A stretch of DNA of 41,304 bases from Ruminococcus sp. (GCA_017458105.1 JAFTGC010000021.1:1-41304); one strand, 5' to 3'; shown: positions 8,198 through 16,584, numbered from the stretch's first letter. Made by a program: numbers and translations. The notes: generated by a model not told the origin, from the sequence alone.

Positions 8198-9220
8198 CTA
8201 ATGCTTCTGATTCCGATATTCATTCGGAGTCATTCCGCACAGTTTTTTGAACACCGCACCAAATTTTGCCTGACTTTTGTAACCAACAGCTCCCGCTATA
8301 TTGCAGATGCTCATATCATCCCGTTCCGTCAAATATTCCCTGGCCTTTCCGATGCGATATTCTTTCAGCCATGTATAGATCGGTTTGCCATATAGACTTT
8401 TGAAACAATCCTTTAACGCCGTCTGCGAAATATCAAACTGTTCCGCCAGGCTTTCGATGGTGTAATCCTGATCCATGTTCTCGGAAATCAGCTTCTGCAC
8501 TGCCCGTGTTTTTTCCACCTTGTCCTTATAGAAATAGGTGCCTCCGTCTACCGCATCTTTCGCTTCCATAACAGAAAGGCACACGAGCAGTTCCAATACC
8601 TTGGTGCGGAAATATGGGAGCTTTGCGTTTTCAGGCACACGGTATAAATCGGTAAACAATCGTTTTAAGGTCTTATCCTCCTGGATAATAAAATATCCGT
8701 CGCCACCGCAGAATTTCTTCCGTATTGCCGCAAGGTCAATAGGAATACCGGCAGCACTCTCTTCCAGTGATTTTTCTGCCAATGAACTTGTAAATCCGAT
8801 TGTAATACCATGATAATGATTTGTCGGGAAATAGGTCACCCCTTTGTGGTGGACACGGGAATCAATACAGACGCTGCCGGCCTTCTTCATGCAGTACATA
8901 CCATTATCCCACTCCATCGTAAGGCTTCCTTCCCTGCAGTAATCCACTGCAAGCATCGTATTTACCGCCTGATACATGGAATGATACTGCGACATATGAA
9001 AATCGTTATACATTAGGAATATGCCGTCAAAAACCTGATAGAGGATCATATCGCCCTCACCGGTTTCGTTTTCCAATCGAATGACAACGCAGTCATCCGT
9101 CTGTGCCAGCACACGGTATTCGCCGATTTGCCCAAAATTATGGAATGTATCCCAAAGAGCACCCGGAACTTTATTAAAATCCTCTGTCCGCCCTTCATAG
9201 GCGGGAGTATCCTGTTTCAT
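8198..9220 (-). CDS. AraC family regulator, PchR/YbtA-like
   Basis: 340 residues. The C-terminal domain has two helix-turn-helix motifs (IESLAEQFDISQTALKDCF and NIAGAVGYKSQAKFGAVFKK) and ends MTPNEYRNQK. The long N-terminal domain with YQVFDGIFLMYNDFHMSQYH and VHHKGVTYFPTNHYHG resembles PchR/YbtA regulators, which sense siderophores and activate their uptake genes. The start at 9220 has GGAGG 8 bases upstream, lying in the last codons of the ATPase gene; there is one base between the two genes. Being inside the transporter operon it probably activates its own promoter, where direct repeats are found (12023-12054). Confidence 0.87.
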   Translation of the reverse strand: MKQDTPAYEGRTEDFNKVPGALWDTFHNFGQIGEYRVLAQTDDCVVIRLENETGEGDMILYQVFDGIFLMYNDFHMSQYHSMYQAVNTMLAVDYCREGSLTMEWDNGMYCMKKAGSVCIDSRVHHKGVTYFPTNHYHGITIGFTSSLAEKSLEESAAGIPIDLAAIRKKFCGGDGYFIIQEDKTLKRLFTDLYRVPENAKLPYFRTKVLELLVCLSVMEAKDAVDGGTYFYKDKVEKTRAVQKLISENMDQDYTIESLAEQFDISQTALKDCFKSLYGKPIYTWLKEYRIGKAREYLTERDDMSICNIAGAVGYKSQAKFGAVFKKLCGMTPNEYRNQKH

Positions 9221-9221
9221 A

Positions 9222-10631
9222 CTATGCCTCCTCCATACGGATGACATCATCACAACAATGCTCGATAAACTCGCTGTCATGTGTCACCGTAATGATAGTT
9301 CTTCCTTCGTTCTTCAGACGGTTCAGAATCTCTGCCACGGCATACATCTGTACATGGTCCAATCCGCTCGTTGGTTCATCCAAAAGCAAAAACGGCAGGT
9401 TTGATGCAATGGCACATGCAAGTGCGATACGCTGTTTCTGCCCGCCGGAAAGCGACATAGGATGCCTTTCTGAAAAATCTTTCAAACCGACTTCGGCGAG
9501 TATTGCCTTTGCCCCGTTTTCATCCTCCTCCGGCTGGCTGATCAGCACTTCATCGAGAACCGACTCCGTAAAAAGTTGATGGTTCACATCCTGCATGACC
9601 ATAAAGATCATGCCGATTCGTTTTTTATAGGTGTAAGATACCCCGTCCGACACCATAATGCCACTGTTCTTTCGGATACCGCATACGGACTCAAGGAATG
9701 TTGTTTTTCCCGCACCATTCGCACCGACAATCGCCGTAACTTTTCCTTTACGAATCTTCATTTCCGGGATGGAATAAAGCTCCTGTTTCTTGTCGTAGGA
9801 ATAGTGAAAGTTCTTTAAAATAATCGTATCGTCCATCTGTGTCTGTCCCGAAGCTTCGTTCTCTACTTTGACAAGACTGGTCGGAGCTGTCCTTGCAAGG
9901 CAACGCAACCCAAAACGAGTGGCGTCTTCCTCTGTAAAGCGGGCTATCCGGTCCCGCTTTATCTCTCTTGCCAAGACTCCGTTTTCCAGGATAACTACCC
10001 TGTCCGCCAAGTCCCATATATAGTTAATTCGGTGTTCCGCAATCAGTATCGTTTTACCTGCATTCTTCCAGTGGAGAATCAGCTCTCTTAAATTCTCTGC
10101 CGCCTCAAAGTCCAGATTTGCAGACGGCTCGTCCAAAAGGATGATTTCCGGAGCAAGCACATCCACGGACGCACAGGCGATTTTCTGCTTTTCGCCACCG
10201 GACAGTTCAAAGATGCTCCGATCCATGAGTGTTCCAATACTGAAATTCTTTACTGTCTTTGCAATGCGACGCAGTATCTCATCTTCCGGCAGAGCTAAAT
10301 TCTCCGGGCCGAACGCAAGCTCGCTTGTCGTATCTACATTAAAAAACTGTGAGCGTGGATTTTGAAAGACCGTGCCGATCTTACCCGCCTGATCAACTAC
10401 ACTGCTCTCCCGTATCTCATTGCCATCAATCTTTATACTACCTTCGGTCTTACCGCCATAAAACTCCGGTATCAGCCCGTTTAAGAGCCGTAGGAGCGTG
10501 GATTTCCCACATCCGGAAGGTCCCGTAATCAGGACGCATTCTCCACCCTCTATGGTCAAGGAAAAATTCCTAAGGCTTTTTTCTTCGGGTGTTGCATCAT
10601 AGGCAAAACTCACATTTTCAAATTTAATCAT
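9222..10631 (-). CDS. ECF transporter energizing subunit, two fused ATPase domains (EcfA-EcfA' type)
   Basis: 469 residues with two ATPase domains in one chain. Domain 1 (about 1-225) has GPSGCGKST, LSGGEKQKIA and IILLDEPSANLD; domain 2 (about 245-469) has GANGAGKTT, LSGGQKQRIA and FLLLDEPTSGLD. Tandem EcfA fusions pair with one T and one S subunit, as encoded just upstream. The start at 10631 overlaps the stop of the T gene by 4 bases (ATGA); the longer frame lacks a ribosome-binding site and reaches well into that gene. It powers import through the ECF complex at the membrane. Confidence 0.92.
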   Translation of the reverse strand: MIKFENVSFAYDATPEEKSLRNFSLTIEGGECVLITGPSGCGKSTLLRLLNGLIPEFYGGKTEGSIKIDGNEIRESSVVDQAGKIGTVFQNPRSQFFNVDTTSELAFGPENLALPEDEILRRIAKTVKNFSIGTLMDRSIFELSGGEKQKIACASVDVLAPEIILLDEPSANLDFEAAENLRELILHWKNAGKTILIAEHRINYIWDLADRVVILENGVLAREIKRDRIARFTEEDATRFGLRCLARTAPTSLVKVENEASGQTQMDDTIILKNFHYSYDKKQELYSIPEMKIRKGKVTAIVGANGAGKTTFLESVCGIRKNSGIMVSDGVSYTYKKRIGMIFMVMQDVNHQLFTESVLDEVLISQPEEDENGAKAILAEVGLKDFSERHPMSLSGGQKQRIALACAIASNLPFLLLDEPTSGLDHVQMYAVAEILNRLKNEGRTIITVTHDSEFIEHCCDDVIRMEEA

Positions 10632-11353
10632 GCAAACACCCCCAGTATCCAATAAACTAAAGTCGCTGCCACAAGCAGGAAAATTACAATGTCTGCCCAT
10701 CCGAATCCAATATGGCAGATATTTGTCCTCTTCTTTTCTTTTCCAAGTCCTCTGGTAAGAGCTGATGCGGATAACTCTTCACCAATCTTCGCCGTGCAGG
10801 TTATCATGGGCACAACACGGTATTCCAGCATCTTTCCTGCTTTCCTGCCACAAAAGCGAATGCCACGCATCTTCATAGCCGCACGAATGGAGTCGTTTTC
10901 CTCTTTAATTGTCGGAAAGAGGCGAAACATGACGCACATGGGAATCGTCAGTGCGTCCGGCACATACAGCTTATCCATAGCCGCTTTGAATTCACTGACG
11001 GTAGTCGAACCCATTACATATACACCCATCAGATAGGCAGGAAGGAATCTGTTGATAATCATTATGATAATCAGCAGAATCCCGGCAATTGCACCGTTTA
11101 CATATGGAAATACGGTGTACTCCAGAAAATAGATCACACCGAGGACAAGCAATCCTATGAAGCAGGTCTTATACCGTTTTGCAGTAAGAAGAAGCAAAAA
11201 GGGAAGCATAGCGAACACGACTCTGAACCAGAAGAGGTGCTCCCCTCCGGTTGTCGCAAGAACAAGAACTGCTTCCACAAAAATCAGAAGCAGTTTTGTC
11301 CTGGGATCGAGGAGGCTCTTTTTCTTAGATGATGTCCATGTATCCTCGCTCAT
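10628..11353 (-). CDS. ECF transporter T component (CbiQ/EcfT family)
   Basis: 241 residues with five to six membrane helices and the two cytoplasmic Ala/Met-Arg-Gly signatures that couple T subunits to the ATPases (AAMKMRGIRF near 155-164 and ASALTRGLGKEKKR near 195-208). It couples ATP hydrolysis by the fused ATPase to substrate movement through the S component. It overlaps the S gene upstream and the A gene downstream by 4 bases each, so the three are translationally coupled. Confidence 0.9.
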   Translation of the reverse strand: MSEDTWTSSKKKSLLDPRTKLLLIFVEAVLVLATTGGEHLFWFRVVFAMLPFLLLLTAKRYKTCFIGLLVLGVIYFLEYTVFPYVNGAIAGILLIIIMIINRFLPAYLMGVYVMGSTTVSEFKAAMDKLYVPDALTIPMCVMFRLFPTIKEENDSIRAAMKMRGIRFCGRKAGKMLEYRVVPMITCTAKIGEELSASALTRGLGKEKKRTNICHIGFGWADIVIFLLVAATLVYWILGVFA

Positions 11354-11943
11354 ACAATGCCAGCCCTCTCAAAATGCTTTTTCAGAAGGGCTTTGCCCAA
11401 AAATCCGCCGATGATGCCACAGACGAAAGTCGCAATCAGCAGCACAAAGAACATCCAATTCGGCGTAAACTTCATGACAGCATCTATGTATTCCTGTCCG
11501 TAGCTGGTTCTGTCCGCAAAATACTGCTCTCTCTGCAGGAAAAGCGGAAGATAGTTTCCGCAAGACCAAAGGGGGAATGCCCCGGCTGTCAGGATAGCTG
11601 CTTTCATGCTCTTATAACCGCCACTCCGATAAACCAGTTCAGCGATGATTCCTGTCAGAATGGAAAACGGGATAGGCATCCATGTCATGCCGGTAACGAA
11701 CATTAAAATACCCATGATCAGGCTCATGATCAGGAGCATGCCCGGCTTCTTAACCTTGGTAAGAAACAGCATAAACGGAATGCCCCCGATAATGCCGATC
11801 ATAGATGACAGCAGGATGAGGAATATCGGAATAAGACCCGTCATAGCCAATGCCATCGCAATCACAAAATAAATGGCAGTGTAGATACCAATGTTGATAA
11901 AATCCCTTCCGTTCAGCTTGTTTCCTGATTCTTGTTTGCTCAT
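11350..11943 (-). CDS. ECF transporter S component, MptD/Trep_Strep family
   Basis: 197 residues, almost all membrane helix, starting NGRDFINIGIYTAIYFVIAM and ending in a basic tail (GKALLKKHFERAG). The segments GIIGGIPFMLFLTKVKKPG and MTWMPIPFSILTGIIAELV match the Trep_Strep/MptD group of S components, whose substrate is not established by sequence. It would be the substrate-binding membrane subunit. AAAGGAT lies 9 bases before the ATG. First gene of the six-gene operon. The regulatory context (palindrome at 11974, AraC repeats) suggests a metal-related substrate; this is inference. Confidence 0.85.
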   Translation of the reverse strand: MSKQESGNKLNGRDFINIGIYTAIYFVIAMALAMTGLIPIFLILLSSMIGIIGGIPFMLFLTKVKKPGMLLIMSLIMGILMFVTGMTWMPIPFSILTGIIAELVYRSGGYKSMKAAILTAGAFPLWSCGNYLPLFLQREQYFADRTSYGQEYIDAVMKFTPNWMFFVLLIATFVCGIIGGFLGKALLKKHFERAGIV

Positions 11944-11973
11944 AGTAATCTGATCCTTTCTGAATTTCGTTTA

Positions 11974-11989
11974 GTTAGGCACTGCTAAC
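11974..11989. promoter_or_regulatory. Palindrome GTTAG-N6-CTAAC, candidate metal-repressor operator
   Basis: GTTAGGCACTGCTAAC lies about where transcription of the ECF operon should begin, just downstream of the -10 hexamer. It is preceded by TTA, giving TTAGTTAG, and resembles binding sites of DtxR/IdeR-type repressors. The same GTTAG-N6-CTAAC layout recurs at 15831-15846. Confidence 0.5.
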
Positions 11990-11995
11990 GAACAC

Positions 11996-12054
11996 AGTAT
12001 AGCATCAGATTCAGAACTTGTATATTCCGTTTAGCCATTTTTATTCCATTTGGC
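11996..12054 (-). promoter_or_regulatory. ECF operon promoter with AraC-type direct repeats
   Basis: On the minus strand two direct repeats, GCCAAATGGAATA (12054-12042) and GCTAAACGGAATA (12035-12023), match at 11 of 13 bases with a period of 19. The inner repeat ends 21 bases before TATACT (12001-11996), so it would cover the -35 region, which has no good hexamer. This is the layout of an AraC-activated promoter. Confidence 0.55.
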
Positions 12055-12084
12055 TGATAAAATTTTAATCAACCAGGAAGAATG

Positions 12085-12234
12085 TCACGCATTTTTAATC
12101 TTAAACAACTTATATCCTACCATAGCGGCAATCTGTGTGACATTGCGTTCGCCTTCTGCAAGCATAGCCGAAGCCTTCTCCAACCGTTTATCGATAATAT
12201 ACGCATTATGTCCTAATTGTATGTGAATGACCAT
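12085..12234 (-). pseudogene. Relic of an AraC regulator C-terminus
   Basis: A 49-codon frame reads DKRLEKASAMLAEGERNVTQ followed by IAAMVGYK, the second helix-turn-helix of an AraC protein, and then loses similarity (LFKIKNA, stop). The sensor domain and the rest of the DNA-binding domain are missing. It lies between the two transporter operons, so it is probably what remains of a regulator once tied to one of the ABC pairs. Confidence 0.65.
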
Positions 12235-12235
12235 T

Positions 12236-12278
12236 CAAAAAGAACCGCTCCAAACCTATGATTCAGAACGGTTCTTTG
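12236..12278 (-). terminator. Terminator of the second ABC operon
   Basis: AAAGAACCG (12239-12247) pairs with CGGTTCTTT (12269-12277). On the minus strand the stem is followed by TTTTTG. It lies 20 bases past the ABC stop codon. Confidence 0.8.
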
Positions 12279-12297
12279 TTTATCCGCTTAAAGTGCT

Positions 12298-14031
12298 TTA
12301 TGCTATTGACCAGTTCTGTCCTTCCGTCTGGAGACGCACCATGTCGGCAAAAACACCGCCACGCTCCATCAGCTCTTCGGGCGAACCCTGTTCTGCTACG
12401 ACGCCGTCTGACAGCACCACGATCTTGTTTGCTCCGGCAACGGTTCGCATACGGTGGGCGATGACCATGACCGTCTTGTCTTTGATCAAGCGAGATAATG
12501 CACTCTGCACCTTTGTCTCATTTTCTACATCGAGGGATGCTGTGGCTTCGTCAAGCAGGATAATCGGTGCGTCCTTCAGGAACGCTCTCGCAATTGAAAT
12601 ACGCTGACGCTCACCGCCGGAGAGCTCACTGCCGTTCTCGCCAATCACTGTATCATAGCCGTTTGGTAGCCCCCGCACAAACTCGTCGCAGTTGGCAAGC
12701 CTCGCCGCATTAAGCACTTCCTCATCCGTGGCGTCCTTTTTACCCACCCGGATGTTCTCCATCACCGTGTTGTTAAAGAGCGTAACATCCTGAAACACGA
12801 TGGAGAACGAGCCAAGCAGAGTTTCCGGATCTACCGTCTTTACATCCACGCCACCGACTGTGACCTTGCCCTTGTCTGCGTCCCAAAACCGAGCAGCCAG
12901 TCGGCTGACGGTCGTCTTTCCGCCACCGGAAGGCCCAACAAGTGCGGTAACCTCGCCCTGTTTCGCTGTAAAAGAAACATCGGAAAGCACAGTCTTTTCA
13001 TCCTCATAGGAAAAACCCGCATGGTCAAACACAATGTCATATCCCTTTGGTTCAAAATCGGCCGAACCCTCCTGTTCCTTTGTGTTGTTGATCTCATTCA
13101 TACGGTCCACATTGATTTGCAATGCGTTAATCGCCGCTAAGTTGATGAGTGTGCTGCTCATCGGTTCATAGAGTCTTGAAGCTACCAAAAGAAAACAGAA
13201 AAACTGCATAAGCGTCAGATTACCTCCGATCAGCATCGTACCGCCGACAAGTGCTACTGTACCGATGCCGAATTTCAAAAGCATCTGTGCTGACACCACA
13301 AACATGGCTGTACCAAGCTCACTTCCAATAGCCCGCTTTTCAAGCGTATCAATCTTCTCATCTAATCCTTTCAGATACTCGTTTTCCGCATTGTTGCTCT
13401 TTAAGTCACGAGAGGTTTCGATAAACTCCTGTACACTTTCGTTAAGATCAATCTGTGCTTTCCTTTGCCTGCGTGAGAAATGATTCTGTACGCTCTTGGA
13501 TGTAAGCACAATGATAAGAGCCATCGGAATCGGCCACACTGCCGCCAGTGCCATTTTCCACTGGAAAAAGAAAAGACCGATGCTGATGATCAGCGTGGAA
13601 ACGATGCTGCCGTAATACTGCGGGATCATATGAGAGCCGGAGTGCTCCATAACCTCCGCATCAGACATAATGGTGCCGGTAAGATCCGCCAGGTCTCTCT
13701 TTGCAAAGAATGAAAGCGGTAGTTTCCGAAGTTTCTCCGCAAGGGAGATTCTCCTTGCCGCCGATTCCTTGTATGTCGCCTTATAAGCCGTGTTGTACTG
13801 CCAGATGCTCGTCAGAACGATGAGCACCAAGCAAATTACGATTCCGACGATGTAGAATCCCGTGCGACTTTGCAAATTCACACCATCGATATAATCCCCT
13901 GTGAAGAGATACAGCAAAGTAACAGGGAACATCAATGCCAGATTCTGTGCCGCAACTGACACGATGCCGAGGATCATTTCCTTTGCACCCTGGTCGGACA
14001 GGGCAAATTTATTCTTAAAGTATTGTTTCAT
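12298..14031 (-). CDS. ABC transporter, fused permease and ATPase (partner 2 of pair 2)
   Basis: 577 residues: a six-helix exporter-fold domain (1-310), then an ATPase with GPSGGGKTT, LSGGERQRIS, IILLDEATASLD and the switch His in IAHRMRT. All catalytic residues are intact. It overlaps the upstream partner by 4 bases (ATGA). It has the same size and domain order as the ABC protein at 4670-6406 and the same NVTLFNNT/NVYLFHDT-type Q-loop region, so the two are likely paralogs. Pair 2 is controlled by a TetR regulator instead of an AraC one; it may be the export counterpart or a second importer. Confidence 0.87.
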   Translation of the reverse strand: MKQYFKNKFALSDQGAKEMILGIVSVAAQNLALMFPVTLLYLFTGDYIDGVNLQSRTGFYIVGIVICLVLIVLTSIWQYNTAYKATYKESAARRISLAEKLRKLPLSFFAKRDLADLTGTIMSDAEVMEHSGSHMIPQYYGSIVSTLIISIGLFFFQWKMALAAVWPIPMALIIVLTSKSVQNHFSRRQRKAQIDLNESVQEFIETSRDLKSNNAENEYLKGLDEKIDTLEKRAIGSELGTAMFVVSAQMLLKFGIGTVALVGGTMLIGGNLTLMQFFCFLLVASRLYEPMSSTLINLAAINALQINVDRMNEINNTKEQEGSADFEPKGYDIVFDHAGFSYEDEKTVLSDVSFTAKQGEVTALVGPSGGGKTTVSRLAARFWDADKGKVTVGGVDVKTVDPETLLGSFSIVFQDVTLFNNTVMENIRVGKKDATDEEVLNAARLANCDEFVRGLPNGYDTVIGENGSELSGGERQRISIARAFLKDAPIILLDEATASLDVENETKVQSALSRLIKDKTVMVIAHRMRTVAGANKIVVLSDGVVAEQGSPEELMERGGVFADMVRLQTEGQNWSIA

Positions 14032-15812
14032 AACGCTTCACCTACCTTCCAGCTGATTGCACTCCGGTACTCTTTCCACATTGTGCTGTAGAGTCCTTCT
14101 TTACCGATCAGTTCATCGTGCTTGCCTGTTTCTACGACCTCACCGTGGTCGAGGACATATATCTTATCTGCATTGCGAATGGTAGAAAGCCTGTGTGCGA
14201 TCATGATAACCGTGCTATGTTTGGTCAGCTCCGTGAACGCTTTTTGAACCAACACTTCATTTTCAGGATCAGCAAACGCCGTGGCTTCATCGAGTATAAC
14301 AACGGGAGCTTTCTTCAAAATTGCCCTTGCGATGGCAATACGCTGCTGCTCTCCCCCGGAAAGATATGTACCTTCCGAACCAAGCACAGTGTTAATTCCC
14401 TGCGGGAGTCTGCCTATAATATCATCGCACTGTGCGGCATGAAGTGCTTCATTCAGTTCCGCATCTGTAGCATTCGGCTTCGCTATTCGCAGGTTGTCTG
14501 CAATAGAGCGTTTCAAAAGCCTTGAATCCTGGAACACATAGGAGACTGTGTTCATCAGCTCATCCTTGCCGATGTTCCGCACATCTACGCCGCCAATCAT
14601 TACGGTGCCTTCCTGTGCGTCAAAGAACCGGGAGATCAACCCTGCCGCCGTGGTCTTGCCGCTGCCGGACGGACCCACAAGGGCGATAATCTGATCTTTA
14701 TCCGCAGACAGGGACAAGTTCTTTACAGCAGGGTTTGCGTCCTCACTGTAGCGGTAGGTTACATTCTTAATTTCCACAAAAGCACCGGACGGTGTCTTTT
14801 TATCCCCCGCTTCAGCAAGCGGCTGAATATCAAGGATGGATTTCACTCTTGCAATCGCATCATCTATCTTCATGCTGTTTTCCGACATAAACATCACACG
14901 CATCATCGTCGTGGTGATTATGGGTGTGAAAATCACATAGAACAGGAAATTCACCAGAATATCCTGCGTTGCCGCACCGCCACTCGTGAGGATTAATGTC
15001 AAACCAATAAGGAATGCGAACGCCGAGTTGATGAACATAGTAAACAATATCATGGAGCTTCGGCACTCGAATGTATATTTCAGGCAGAAATTGCCGTAAT
15101 CGTCAATTGATTTCTTGAAGCGATGGAACGAGAACACAGTTTGTCCGAAGGTCTTGACCACCGGAATACCACGCACATATTCCACTGCTTCATTACTCAT
15201 ATTCTCCAAAGCATCCTGATACTTTCTCATATCCTCCGCCATCTTTGGTCCCATCATACGGAACATCATGGCAAAAGCCGATATAATCGGTACAATGCAG
15301 GCAATGCCGAAACGCCAATCGTAGATGAAAAGCATCACGACCATCGCCAGCGGGGTTACAATGGCCTGTGCCATATCCGGCAGATTATGGGCAAGCAGCG
15401 TCTCCGTGCTGGATGTCGCCTCCGTCACGATACGGCGCACACGGCCGGTTCCCATCTCGTCCGCAAAACCGATAGGCAGCTTCGCGATGTGGTGTAGCAG
15501 GTCTTTCTTCATATTTCCTGCCACACGGAAAGCCGCAACATGGGAGCACATCAGAGCCCCGAAGTAGACAAGCATATAGATCAGGGAGAAAATCACCGCC
15601 ATCCAGCCATTATGTGTAATATTTGTTGCTGCAGAAAAATAGGGAGCGACCTCTATTACCTCCCTGATGATCCGCCAGAGGTAGACAAACGGCATCAATG
15701 CCAATATACCCGTCACCGCAGACAAGAGAAGTGATAGGTAAGTTAATGCCTTGTGCCCTCCTGCATAGCCCATCAGCTTAGAAAATGCCGATGGTTTTTT
15801 CTGTTCTTTCAT
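14028..15812 (-). CDS. ABC transporter, fused permease and ATPase (partner 1 of pair 2)
   Basis: 594 residues: an N-terminal membrane domain starting with GYAGGHKALTYLSLLLSAV, then an ATPase with GPSGSGKTT, LSGGEQQRIA and VVILDEATAFADP. It would form a heterodimer with the product of the overlapping downstream gene. AAAGGAAC lies 11 bases before the ATG. A 91-base gap with a palindrome (15831-15846) and a hairpin (15862-15883) separates it from tetR, so the pair may be transcribed both from the tetR promoter and from its own. It is equivalent in position to 6403-8178 in pair 1. Confidence 0.87.
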   Translation of the reverse strand: MKEQKKPSAFSKLMGYAGGHKALTYLSLLLSAVTGILALMPFVYLWRIIREVIEVAPYFSAATNITHNGWMAVIFSLIYMLVYFGALMCSHVAAFRVAGNMKKDLLHHIAKLPIGFADEMGTGRVRRIVTEATSSTETLLAHNLPDMAQAIVTPLAMVVMLFIYDWRFGIACIVPIISAFAMMFRMMGPKMAEDMRKYQDALENMSNEAVEYVRGIPVVKTFGQTVFSFHRFKKSIDDYGNFCLKYTFECRSSMILFTMFINSAFAFLIGLTLILTSGGAATQDILVNFLFYVIFTPIITTTMMRVMFMSENSMKIDDAIARVKSILDIQPLAEAGDKKTPSGAFVEIKNVTYRYSEDANPAVKNLSLSADKDQIIALVGPSGSGKTTAAGLISRFFDAQEGTVMIGGVDVRNIGKDELMNTVSYVFQDSRLLKRSIADNLRIAKPNATDAELNEALHAAQCDDIIGRLPQGINTVLGSEGTYLSGGEQQRIAIARAILKKAPVVILDEATAFADPENEVLVQKAFTELTKHSTVIMIAHRLSTIRNADKIYVLDHGEVVETGKHDELIGKEGLYSTMWKEYRSAISWKVGEAL

Positions 15813-15830
15813 GAATAACAGTTCCTTTCT

Positions 15831-15846
15831 GTTAGCCTCGGCTAAC
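15831..15846. promoter_or_regulatory. Palindrome GTTAGCC-TC-GGCTAAC, candidate metal-repressor operator
   Basis: A perfect 7-base inverted repeat with a 2-base centre, 18 bases before the first ABC gene of pair 2. It shares the GTTAG-N6-CTAAC frame with the site at 11974-11989. Resemblance to DtxR/IdeR sites is by eye only. Confidence 0.5.
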
Positions 15847-15861
15847 CAAGATTCATTTTTT

Positions 15862-15883
15862 ATGGGGACTTGAGCGTCCCCAT
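15862..15883. other. Strong hairpin between tetR and the ABC pair
   Basis: ATGGGGAC and GTCCCCAT form an 8-base perfect stem with a 6-base loop (TTGAGC). No T-run follows on the minus strand, so it is not a standard terminator in the direction of the genes; it may set relative expression of tetR and the transporter or protect an mRNA end. Confidence 0.5.
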
Positions 15884-15903
15884 TAAATGTACTTATGATG
15901 TTT

Positions 15904-16524
15904 TCAAAGACCCATCAGTGCTTTCCATCCCGCAGTGTAAAAATCATGAAGCTGTCGGACGCACTTAAGTGCCTTTTCTTTAGGCACATCGTGGATAACC
16001 AGTTCAAACATCCCCTCAAACATACCGCTTGTAATGCTGTGTTCCAAGGCAGGTTCAATCTGCGTTCCCATCGGATGCCCAAGTTCTGCCATATGTTTTT
16101 CAAACTCATGCGTGCTGTCGATCTCACGCTGTGTCAGCTCATGGAGGAGGTTATCATACTTTGTGCCGGGTGAGGCGGTCAGGAGCAATTTAAACTCCGT
16201 TAAGTGCCTGTACATATACTCGACCATAGTTGCCATACATTCGCCACCGATGTCACCCATATGCTCTTTTTGTTCTTTCTTGCTCATTTTCCAGAAAGAC
16301 TCCAGTGCATTATCGTACATTTGCAGGATATGATTGTAATGTTCCGCCACAAGGGCATCATAAAGATCTTCCTTACTGCTGTAATACCAATAAAAGGATC
16401 CCGTCGTGACGCCTGCTTCCTTTACAATGTTCCGAAGGGATGCATCCCGAAAGCCTTTGTCCAAAAACTCGGCTATGGCTATTTCATGAATCCGGTCCCT
16501 CGTAACTTTTTCATCCTTACTCAA
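15904..16524 (-). CDS. TetR family transcriptional regulator
   Basis: 206 residues. Residues 8-53 are a typical TetR DNA-binding domain (IAIAEFLDKGFRDASLRNIV and GVTTGSFYWYYSSKEDLYDAL); the rest is the helical ligand and dimer domain. The start is a TTG at 16524: an in-frame stop lies 24 bases upstream and the nearby ATG at 16538 is out of frame. A 33-base operator-like palindrome lies 12 bases before the start, so the gene is probably autorepressed. It is likely the ligand-responsive repressor of ABC pair 2. Confidence 0.87.
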   Translation of the reverse strand: MSKDEKVTRDRIHEIAIAEFLDKGFRDASLRNIVKEAGVTTGSFYWYYSSKEDLYDALVAEHYNHILQMYDNALESFWKMSKKEQKEHMGDIGGECMATMVEYMYRHLTEFKLLLTASPGTKYDNLLHELTQREIDSTHEFEKHMAELGHPMGTQIEPALEHSITSGMFEGMFELVIHDVPKEKALKCVRQLHDFYTAGWKALMGL

Positions 16525-16535
16525 TCTCTCGCCCC

Positions 16536-16568
16536 CATAACACTGTTACATTATATAACAGTGTTATG
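16536..16568. promoter_or_regulatory. TetR operator: 13-base perfect inverted repeat
   Basis: CATAACACTGTTA (16536-16548) and TAACAGTGTTATG (16556-16568) are exact reverse complements around a 7-base spacer. Each arm contains TAACAnTGTTA, itself palindromic, so the site could hold two TetR dimers 18 bases apart. It sits just upstream of tetR. Confidence 0.75.
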
Positions 16569-16584
16569 GAAAAGTCAAGATATA

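Noticed and set aside
15862-15883. Terminator between tetR and the ABC pair
   Set aside because: The stem is strong but A-rich, not T-rich, sequence follows it in the direction of the genes.
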